From positions 11,546,208 to 11,610,207 of the forward strand of contig CM060203.1 of the NCBI GenBank assembly GCA_030562195.1: 64,000 nt of DNA, written 5' to 3'. The position numbers and the translations under genes are program-made. Below, piece by piece: positions 38,201-50,200 of the stretch. Each line of letters opens with the position of its first letter. Within the stretch, counting starts at the first letter, position 1. The notes beneath the pieces are model-generated. The model made no database searches and was not told the DNA's origin. It worked only from the letters and a program-made list of their open reading frames with translations. Source of the DNA: Nipponacmea schrenckii. Its lineage: Eukaryota; Mollusca; Gastropoda; Lottiidae.

Positions 38201-41200
38201 TGGTTGTCATGGAAATTCCAAGACAAAAAGACTGTTGCCCCAGTATCATACCACCTGGAGTTAAAGCTAACTGTGATAAAAACCCTGAACTTAAAAATAC
38301 AGCGGACCATTTAATCATCACTAAACCAGATGCAAACGACTTATCCCTAAATAAATCTACAATATTTAATGCTATGGCAAATCATCCTGATGTGAACCAG
38401 TTGTGCACTAAAAATAAATCTGTAGGTGACAAATCAAGTTGGTTTAAACCAATTAAGATGGAACCACCTATATGTGTGTCATTGTTGGGTTTTGGCAGTG
38501 AACTTGAGGCCCCCAAAAGCAGTGATTCAGTGGCAGGTATTACGAAGACAATGGATTTAGTCCAAACAGAGGCATCTGAAACCCAGAGAAATAAACTGGA
38601 AAATGTGCCAAAGAAAAAGTGTTCCAATGCTGAAAATCCAAGTTTATTCAGTCCCATCAATATAGAACCAGTTGAAACATTGTCTGATTTAGCTGAAGGA
38701 TGTGAAATAAAGCCTCATGTGAAAATTGATCCGAATGAAATGGATAATTCTCTGATAATACAGCAGAACACTGTATTTAACAAATTCCATTTAACTCAAG
38801 AGGCAAAAGACAGTTGTTTGAATGATGAAGTGAAATTTGAAAATATGCTGATTGTTGGTGATAAACACTACACCGGTGAAGTGAAGTCGGATGAGACTGA
38901 GATGGTATCTAGCTCAGGGGAAAATTTTTTGTCTGATCTCAAAACAAGTACTGCTATATTAGACACAAGTGAAATTTCACATATCGTTAATCATGATAGT
39001 GTACAGAAACATCTTTCAGAGTCTAGTATAAACAGTGACCAGAAATCAGGAAGTGAGTTGGAATTAATAACTGCTGAATTCACATCTATGAAACGTCAGA
39101 AAAAGAAAGCAAAAAAACGAAAAAGGAAGGAAGAGAAAAGGCTGCTCCAAAGTGAAAGTGTAACAATCCCAACTTTTTCAGACCCACATAATGATTCATC
39201 TTCCTTTAAACCCATTATAATGAGTCAGAGGTCTACTGGATTCCTTGTTAGTAACTCATTAGATGACAGCCAACCCTCTTGCAGCAAAAGTACATATTCT
39301 TCTGTAGACATTCTAGATATTATTTTCAATTCAAGTGATTTTCTTCCAAAATTAAATTCTGATACTCCAGCACCCAAATCACCATTTCACCTGACTGACT
39401 ATTTTAGACCCATTTCTCCCCTTCCACCTTCTCCTGAGCCTTTGTTATTCTTAGAAGAAGAATCATGTTTGACAACTTTTGATTCTGTGAAAATTGACAA
39501 TCCCAAACAGAAGAAGTTAAAACTGGAGAGTTCTTCAAATACAATAACTAGTGAAATAGAGAAAGTAAAAGAGCAGTCAAACCAACTATTGTCAAGGGAT
39601 CTAGTAAAAACAGAAGAAAAGATCTCATTAAAGAATTTCAAACCTCCGAAACTTCAAAAGAAACGCAAATCTCTTGATGAAGATAATATTTTACCAGTTG
39701 AACATATCAACGAAGATGCATCTGATCAGCTATTGGGAAAGAAGGCCAGGATCTCACATTGTACAACAACGAATGGAACCAGTGTCATCAGGAAGACACA
39801 ATTAATACCACCTATTGTGTTTAAGACGGTTCCTGCTAGTAAACCAACTACCTCACAAACATCAGATGAAATTGGCTCTTCCAAATCAAATGAAAAGCAG
39901 ATAGTTCTACGTAGAAGCAGACGTACTAAAGACAAAGAAATTAAAATGGAAAACTCTGATGACAAGGATATCTCCAACATCGAAAAAATTTCAGTTGAGA
40001 TTAAAAAAGAAATTGTACCAAATGTTTTAGCTGCTGAAGAAACCATTCCAAACTTAAAAGCTGAGTCTTCAAAGGTTAAAGTTGAACTTCAAGCACCTGG
40101 TGTGAACAAATTCATTCCAAACTGTGAAGAAATGGAGAAAGACTTGGACAGCTTTATGAAAAGTGGCGTTGAAGAACTAGACATCTTTTTGGAAAAATAT
40201 TTCAAAAATCACCAGCTCCCACGATGGTTTCAATTAGTGCAAATTATTTTAAATACTTTAAAAAGAACAAAAACTAGCTTGCATCCAGAAATATGTAAGA
40301 ACTCACAAAATCCTGTTTTTCAACCAGTATTATTAGACTCAGAAACAAACCTTCTGGTTCTTTTACAAAATATTTTTTCAAAAAATTTAATGTGCAGCGA
40401 CACCATAATGTTGAATATGTTATTGAACAGTGTGATAAGTGAAGATGGAACTGGCCAATCAAAGGCTGCTATGTGTAGAATATTTACAGGCCTGTGTCGT
40501 TTAAAAGGTGATTTAGAACAAGCCCGAGTCTTAGCATATGAAGTTATTTTCCATTTATGTGTCTCAAATCATATAGATGGTTGTACGCTTGTGTTAGCCA
40601 TTGCGGGTGTGTGGCCACTGATTTTTGATGCCAAGTTTCCAGCAAATAATGTCATGACTTCCGTGATGGAACATGTTGTAATGAACATGTGTGCAGAACA
40701 TCGGTACTCACAAACTAAGAACTTCGCTAGTCTCAGTGAACTGTGTCAATGGCGTCTTGTGTTGCCAGCAGATAATGGTAAAGTTGTCTGTGAAAATATT
40801 ATTAAATACTTAAAAATCATCACTGGGTCAGATCCAGAAAATAACAAAACAGTGTTCAAGGGAAATGTTTTTGAGGGTGTAGTTGCTTTAAAATTATTAT
40901 TCAAAAAGGAAGACTTCAATTTTTTCTACATACATTTTGTGAATCGTTTCTTGTCGTCTGCTTCTCAGAAGTGGGCTTGGACTGCTGAGAATGGCGATTT
41001 GACACCTCAGTACTTACAGAGTATGTTAAGAGTTGTTTGTGAAATTGACCTTGTGGAAAAAAAACCAGAAATGTCCAGAATAAACAGTATGGTTAAGAAC
41101 TATTTGATGCCAGTTTTGAATAAACAATCTGCATTCAAAATAGTTTCATACACAGCTGCAGAGGCTATGATGAAGTTATCCCCCTTTTCTCCTCAGTGTA

Positions 41201-44200
41201 TTTGCAGCTTTCTCCAGTTTTGGTATCGGAAACATACAGATGAAATCCCTGAAGACATTAAAACAAAGTTACGTCAAACTAGGAAATATTTGTTGGATAA
41301 TTTTACCAATTTTAACTGTGCCGAATTTGTGTAATATGACGTGTAATTTTATGCCATTAGGCTTGTTTCTGATATATATATACATTGTTAATGTTGTTGA
41401 CATTGGTTGTGTGAAGTGTAGTCATTTCTTTTTAAACTATTCATTTTGAGAATACCGGTACTGTGATTTGTTTTACATGGAAGATTGTACAAAATTTAAA
41501 AAGGTAAACACAATATCACATGCTTGTCTTCTGTTAGAATGATCTGCATTAGAAATCCAGTGGAATTTGTATGATTGTGTTATATTTAATGGCCCAGAAA
41601 TTTTTTTTATATTTTTTAGAAAATATTTGAAAAAGAAGTGTTTTGTATTTTATTTCTATATTTATCTAAAAATTTTCTATCTATTACAGATACCAGGTGG
41701 ACATAAGAATGAGACTTGTTTAATCCATGGTTTAGTATTTACTAAGAATATAGCCCATAAGAAAATGAAGAATAAAATTTTGAATCCTCAAATTATGTTG
41801 TTAAGAGGTAGTATTGAATACCAACGTGTAGAAAACAAATTCTCTTCTTTAGAACCTCAAATATTACAGGTTAGTTTATATTTTTACTTCAGATTCAAAC
41901 AATAACATAGAAATTTTCTATATGTTAGTGGTATCAAAACAATAAAATTGTGAAAGCACATGCCAAGGAAAATATTTATTAATCCCAAATACTACTACTA
42001 ATTAACAAGTGCCAATGAATACAAATTTATGAAGCATGAAAGGGTATCAATAAAGGAAATGTAGCATTTATCAGGTGTTTTTTTTGCATAGATTCTCCTT
42101 TCAATATTCAATTGAAATGTTTAATTAATTGTTTTAAAGGAAAGAGAATTTTTACGGAACAGTGTATCAAAGATAACCAAGTTTTTTCCTAATGTGTTAG
42201 TAGTAGAGAAGACCGTGTCCAGATTAGCACAAGATTTTCTGTTAGAATCTGGAATAACTCTGATATTTAATGTTAAACCAGTAAGTATACCTCTGCTACT
42301 GAATTATTCAAATTATAATAGTTACTGTAGTGTAAAACTTGGTTTATAATGGAAAATAGCTCATCTCTTAGATTCATGGTTAAAGATGACTGAGGATCAG
42401 TATGAAATTCAGATATTAAGATATAAGACAAAGCTTAAAGACATGACCAAATACATGCTTTGAACTCCTCCACAAAGCCCAGAATCAAGCTTTTTAAGAG
42501 TATTAACATAGTGTGTTGTTGATATTTTGACATATTTTGTAGAGAGTAATGGAAAGACTGGCCAGGTTTACTCAAGCTGATATTGTACCTTCTATTGATA
42601 GTTTAGTAGGCTTACCTCAACTTGGTGTGTGTCATAGTTTTAGATCTCAGACTTATACTTTACCCTCAGGTGAGTGTGACCTTTATTTCTACTGAATATT
42701 AAAAAGCTTTTTTAATCATATTAGTGATCAAAGTCACATTTAGAGTGTAAGCCTATGATTTCTTTTGCTGTTGGTGTTCCTCCTAGTCCATCATGATATA
42801 CATGAAAAATAGAACTTTACATGTAAGTATATGTAAAATATTATACTTGTTATAGGTGAGAGTAAAACAGTGATAGTCTTTGATGGATGTGCTACCCATC
42901 TGGGTTGTACAGTACTTGTCCGAGGTTCATTAGTTACTGAACTACAGAAGGTATGATTCTATTTTCAATTATATTTAATTATTTAATTTTTATGGATTGA
43001 TATTGGAATATGAAATGAAATAAAGATTTGATTCTGGCTTTGAAAAATTTGGTTTTTAGGATCTTGTATTAAGAGTTATCATAGTAAGTAGTGATTCAAC
43101 AAGGAATATTGTAAGATTACATTAAGAGTTGAATCAACAAACCCTGTATGCTTTTTTTCTGATAGAAATATTCATTCTTTAGGTGAAAGAAATTATACAG
43201 TTCATGAGTTATTGTTCCTATAATTCACTATTAGAGATTTCCTACTGTATGGATGAATTCGCCCTACTACCAGAGGAAAAAGACATTGATATTGAACATG
43301 ATGAGCACAAATATCCGAATCAGCTTACTGTTCCAAAACATAGTGAATCAGGCAGCTCCTTAGAAACCATGAATATTGAAAATACAACTAAAGCAGTCTC
43401 TGTAACTGCTGATAGTGCAATGAAAAAAACTGATGATTCCAAAGAAAATAAGCCTGCTGCTTTCAGTGGAAAAACTGACCAAGATAAATCAAAAGCTGAA
43501 AATAAAAGACCCCATTCTGCAGCTCTAGTTGAGCTCACAGATGAAAGTGACCCATTGAAGCGATATCAAAAAAGCCAAGATGACTCAATTTTTCAAAGTT
43601 GTCTGTCATTAAAAGAACAGAAACACTCCAGTCACAGAAAGTTTAAGAAAATTTTACATGATACAATTCTCTCAGTTTCTCCATATCATAAATATGAGGT
43701 GCCATATTTGGAATCAGATATTGGAATGAAAAGTCTTTCAAGAAAGTTTCTTCCTGAAGAAATTTATTGGTCAAATTTGTTTGAGGAAAATCCAAGCAGA
43801 CGCACAAAGTCTAAAGGTCAGGAAGGAGAATTGAATGGTGTTAGTGTCAATAATAAAAGAAATTTGCAATTGGCAGATCCACATCCATTTATCACTTGTA
43901 AAATGACCGCACCATTATCAGAGCAAAGCACTCAAGCAATGTTAGCTGACTTTCGAGCTAGAGGTGGTAGAGTCAAGGTCACGAATAATTCGGACTTGTG
44001 GGTCAACCATAATACTATTTATAAAGATTCTGACCAAGTTAAAAACTCTACATCATCAATTAATAAGGTGAGAAACAATATTTTGAAAAGAGGAGTAGCC
44101 TGTATAAAAGGTGATGACTTATACAAACTCATGCCTCCCCTTTACCATGTTAATAAAGTTGGAAATCAACATGCAGTTTTATCAGTGGTGATTGCTTTGT

Positions 44201-47200
44201 GCTCATTACTGTAGTCAGTTTACATCCTCTTACAAAAAATGAAGCCATATATTTGATATCTAGATAGCACTATGTATTTGTAGCAAATTATTGCATGTTT
44301 AATGTTAAGACTGATAATGACTTCTTATATTGTAGATTGATTGTTTAGACCCTGTTAATCATCAGAAAATATCAGTTTTATTCAGTAGCTTCTCTCCCAA
44401 GTCATTTAATTTTCCTAATCATTGTGTTCTACCATGGTGAGTCTTCATAATATTCTTTTATAAACCAATTATTTTCTGTAAGCAGAGGAGCCTATGTGCT
44501 TCCAAAGGGCTTGTGCATTTTGAATTCGAACCTCGACAGTTCTTCTATCCCTGTCTCCCAAGGCTGGTTTCGCCATCTGTGACTGCATAAATAATTAAGC
44601 TTATAAATTAAGATTAAAGTTACGATTTTATATAAAGTATAAGAGAACACTAATGGGTTGGTTAATTTTTTTTTGGAAAAACTGGAGCCTGTTTCACGAA
44701 AACTTAACTTAGGATGATGTAAGTGTTCCAATGGTCAGATTAGTCAATCACTAAAATTGTGTTTTTATTAACCAATCTGGTTACTGTATTTCTTAAAATC
44801 TTGATTGTATCTTTGTTAAAATTTTGTGAAACAGGTCCCAGACTACTATTGTGAATAAATATCTAGAGGTGTATGTATTTTGTAGGGTTGTAACAATGGA
44901 ATATTATGGTAATAATGATATCTCACTAGGTGCTTTCTTACAGAGATTTTGTTTTAGGTAAGCTTCTTACATTTTTAACTCAAACATATTCTTGGATATT
45001 TTTATCTTGCAATAGAGGGCAGTTTTATTCGTTTTTATGGAATAGTTTAAATAAAAGGGTTGAGTTGCATTGTGTCTTTTATTTTTAATTCTTCTCATAA
45101 TATATACTAATAAAGAGGTAATGAAATGAAATGAATGGAGTTTTGCGTCCTACTCTTCTGCACCTTAAGGGCTAATGAAGACGGCAACGCCATGCAGTGT
45201 GCAATGAGGGAAATTTTGCCAGGACAGCGGCATTAGCCTACTCTTTTTGTGATTTCCAACTGTCGCTTAATAAAGAGGTACAGCACTAAATGAAGTATTT
45301 TTCTGAATGCATACTTGAATGGTTTTAAGCTTAAGTTATAGTTATACCAATATTATTCTTCATATGTTCCAGAGAGTCCTATATGTGCCCATCATCTACC
45401 TGTGAAACATCTATATTAGATCATGTACGGAGATTCAGTCATGGCAAAGGTTGTATAAATATTATATTGAAAAGATTAGAGACAGAAATACCTGGTGGAC
45501 AAAATAATATTTTAATGTGGAGTTGGTGTAGAAAGTGTAAACAGGTAGGCAGACAATTTGATGCAAACATACTTCCTGATATAACAGACAAAATATAAAT
45601 ATAAGAAATACATTTTTCATGGCGTTATTATATTTTTCAAAAGTAATCTCTCTGTAAATATAGAAGCAATATATCAGGAACTACTTATTTTCAGGTGACA
45701 CCTGTAGTACCTATCAGTGCAGACACTTGGAGTTTATCATTTGCAAAATTTCTGGAATTACGTTTCTATGGTAATCAGTTCCTAAGACGAGCTAGTGCTG
45801 AAGAGTGTCCACATTCCTTACACTATGAACATAATCAGTATTTTGGACATCAAGATATATTGGTCTCATTTAAGTAAGTATGCACTAAACATACATAACC
45901 TGTTTAAATGAACAGCTCATTGAACAATTTAACTAACTGCATCTTGTTAGATCATCAATTTGATGAGTAAAAAAATTTTGATTTAAGGGGGTTGACAACC
46001 CTAAACCTATGTACAAAAAATAGACGATTTTAACAACTTCTTTTCCATCTATCTGAAATATTTAAATATCAATGGAAAGAGGGGACTTTCAGCTATCCAA
46101 AAATATAAAATTTATTTCTTTATGACATTTCTACTTTGAGAAATAGGGTATGAAAGATGAACGAAAAAAAAAAGTCAATTATTCCCTTAAAATTAGCATT
46201 TCTACTAGACTATTTAATATGGAAGGTTGAAATTTTGCACATCTCAAGTCTACATATATCTCTACAATAACTGACCGGCAAACGTAGAGAATGTTTATTT
46301 ATCCGATGACGATGTAATCACAAATGTCAACTGACAACGTAATTTGTACGTCTACATAGAGGAATACCCCGTTTTGTTCTATAAATAGATTGTTTTCACG
46401 GACGGATATCAGACGAACTACTGAAGCGATTGAGCTAAAATTTTTCATACATGAGTTTTTTTTAATGTCAAATAGAATGGATATAAACTAAATGCGTTTC
46501 TTGATTGAAATACACCTCGAACGATAAGGTTGTCAACCCCCTTAATAAAAAAAATATTGTTGTTATTGTTGAGAATTATAAGAGAAAAAAAAACAGTTTC
46601 ATTGGACTATTTCATTAGGTATACAGAAATTGCTTTGAAAGAGTTGGCTTTACCTTCAATAGTAATAGATATTAAGACGCCCACTTTAAACGCTGATAAC
46701 TTGAAAGATGAAGTACTTCTCATAACAAATAAGTAAGCATATTTTAATTCAAATTTCTATGGTGCTGGATTTACAATACTATCAATCTGTCAGTCTATGT
46801 CGGTCTGACGTAATTAGAGATAAGCAAACTTAAATCTCAGCTTGTGCAGAGTCATCTGTTGTTCTTTCCTTTGTGGTTGTTAAAATATTTGATGGGAGCA
46901 TTACTTCTGTAAACAAACACATTTTGTAAGCCATTTGACCAGTCCTTTATCTCAGAATCAGGATATTTTTTAGCTAAACTAGACAGCAATAATGTTTGAC
47001 AGCTCAGCATAAAAAAGTGAAACTTCAAATCCATGTGTTTAAAGAATTATCCATGTTTTAAATTTAGAATGATAACTAATCGTTTTTTGATAAGTACACC
47101 ATATACACATATGTATAGGAAATATAATAAAAATAGAAAGTAAAATTTATTTTTTTACATATGACTCGAATCAATCTCCATGATCTTTAATACTTTAATA

Positions 47201-50200
47201 TTGACTGTTTCAAAATTGATTTTAGGGGCATGGAACGTTACTCTGAAATTTTGGAATGTACTCTGCACATCAAGTCAGAAATACAGAGTGAAAGCTCTGC
47301 CAGGACTCTGTCAGAATATGTTACAGAGCAGCAAAGTGAAAAATCACAACTGAGAGAGTTGGCCTCTAAAATTCAAGAGAAAATTGAAGAGATTAGTAAT
47401 GAAGAATATGAAACTTTACCTGTAAAAGATGAAAAAGGTAATTTTTCTTGGGGTTTTAATTTTTGGTGAAGTTTAATGATTAAGGTTTTTTTTAGCTAAC
47501 TAGTTTCTCAGGACATTTTACCCTAGTTCTAGGCTAACTGTCCTAGTTTTGCATTTGAAAATAAAAAAAAAAAATGATTAAAACTACAAGATTACTGTGC
47601 GGTACATTATTCATGTGGTAAATATATTTATTTATCAGAGAAAGTGGAAGCTAATGTTTCAGAAGGCCCTAACTCCTTAAGTGAGATATATGATGACATT
47701 ATCAGACTTAAAAGATTAATATCCGAGGCTATATTCAGATGGAACACAAGGTAAGTCAAGGATTAGCTTAGATTATTTGCAAATTTTTCTTGGTTAAACA
47801 TTTGTACAATAGCAGATATTAAGATTTACTTCATTAGAACACCAGACTTGGAATCCTTGCATTTTCCATTCAACTTTCCTGAATAATAACTTTATAAACG
47901 TGTTTCATGAATACTTTCTCATTTCAATACCTTTCAAGAATTCAAGATTTTTTAAGTTTTCAACAGAAGAAACAATCGAGACCACCAAGTGCTACTCGAA
48001 AAGATAAAGAAAGTTTAGATGAAGTAGGTAGTCGTGTTTTCTTTAGTAAAGTAGTATATATGCATGATTCAATAAACACAACACAGTTGTAGTAACATCC
48101 CAATGTTGTAGATTGTATTATTATTGCTAGGAATGCCTTTTTTTCAAAATCTACAACTGTTTGTAGCCACTGACAGATCTGGGTGGTTTTTATTAATTTC
48201 AGGCTGATAGACATTCACCTCGCCTTATACCTTCAACTCACTCTTCAGGAGAAACGAATCAACCACCCATTCCTACCATATCCAGCCTTGTAAATAATTC
48301 AGAGACAGGTGATCCCCCTGAAACTGTTTTTCAGTTTGATGTACCGATTTCCAGGGGAGAAACAAACTCAGGGACCATAGAAAAACAGATTCCATCAGAG
48401 AAAAACTCTCCAAATTTGTTAGAGAAATCCAGTATTCCTACAGAAAAATCAATATTTCCAACTGAAAAATTTGTTGAAAAAAATGATCAGTCAAAGGAAA
48501 AAATACAAGTGTGTGACAAGTTAGATGCTACTGTAGAGAAGCCAAAGGCTCAAGGTGTAGAAAAATTACTGACAGCCGTTGATAAACTATATGTTCCTAG
48601 TGACAAAACAGGTCTGACCTCAAACAAGTCATCAGATAAACTTACTATTCCAGAAGCAGGTAAATGGAGTTTCTTTATACAACAAGGTTTGAATTTTAGT
48701 TATTTATCTGAATATTGTTGTTGCATCTGATGGTGTGAAAGAACTTACTTATTCTTGATCAAGATAAAATTTAAAGGATCTTCCACTATGTAAATTCAAT
48801 GAGAAGATAATAAAAGGGCACAATTTTAATTTTGTATTATATCATGTACTGTTTTGTAGATGATTCTACAGATGGTCGATCAGGAGATAGAAGAGCTGCA
48901 GTTAAAAGAGCCTTAATGTTTTGGCAAGGTCCTTCTTTCCAGCCCTTAGCCTTACCATAGTAAGATTTTATACATTCATAAATCACTGCTGTAGGAATAG
49001 TCCTTTCAAAAGAGTGCTTGACAATCACCTAACACCTCATCTCATTGCATTCTGCTATTGGGTATATGAAGTGCCTTCAATTGTAAAACAGAGTTAATAA
49101 GTTTAAAAATATAAGATGAAAATATTTCTGCAACACCACTTTCTAAATGACATTAAATCATCTCATGTTATCAGCCTTGGGAGCTGTGTCGTTACTGATT
49201 ATTAAAGTCTACCGGTCTGCTGCCTTCTATTTTTGTGGAGGGTCCATTGGCTGAGTGGTCTAGACAGTTGACATGTATTGCTGGCGATTAGGTGCCTGAC
49301 TCTGAGATCGCCGATTCGAAACCCTTTCAGGTCTCAGCCAATTTTCAGCGCGAGAATCTGTACTATACCAAGAAAGTGTTATCCCAATAACGAAAATATT
49401 TGTTAAAAATATAAATTTCTTTTTTGAATTTCAGTGATGCTTCAGAGCATTATTTACTAGCTCCTTGTGAAAGAGTTCCAGTTGTGGTATATGATAATGA
49501 ACCAAGTTCTATTATAGCTTATGCCTTGAGGTAACATTTTCTATATCTCCAAACCTTTCATCACCATGTTAATGGATTTAGTGTCATTTGTCCCTTGTTA
49601 ATTTTCTAGGGTTTTGATTTATCTGAATTTCCTATTTCAGCTCCAGTGATTATCATAACAAACTCAAAGAAATACAGACTAGTTTACGCATGTCTAAAGA
49701 AATGGATGTGAATGGGTAAATTTTCTTTTAAAAGCTTTATTTCTGTCAAATTTTATACATCTGTAAGATGTTTATCCAAAGCCAAAAGTTCTTAATACGT
49801 GGGACACTCCAAAAGTTATTTATATTGTTGAACAGCTGATCACAACTTCAGGTATATCATATTTCAATTCATCTTAAAGAATACAAATTTTACAGTTACA
49901 ATAGAAATAGACATTATATCTAATTATGCCGTCTTTGTATTTTTCAGAAGCAACTCTAAAGCTGCTGATGGATTAAATACAACTGATTTACTAGGTATTA
50001 TTGGTCTGCATGAACTTTATTCCTTCGAATCTGTGGTTAAATATTTTTTATTTAATTGTAGTGGGTTTTGGTATTTAACGCTTTTCTTGAATTTAATTTG
50101 CACTCCAATTTTAAGTGATGAAATGTTAAATATTGTTTTATGTACCTTTAATTATAGACATAATCATTCCTTTGGTGAAACTGAACAGGTTTTATTTTAT

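Noticed and set aside
36046..41334. The long frame as an oversized PIKfyve exon
   Set aside because: Exons 34662-34842 and 41690-41869 join in phase into the conserved DIRQYLHVKK-IPGG segment, and the frame has its own start, stop and ICE1 features.
49235..49335. Working tRNA-Ser or tRNA-Leu gene
   Set aside because: A and B boxes are present but no matching acceptor stem or clear anticodon arm could be drawn. A SINE head is more likely.
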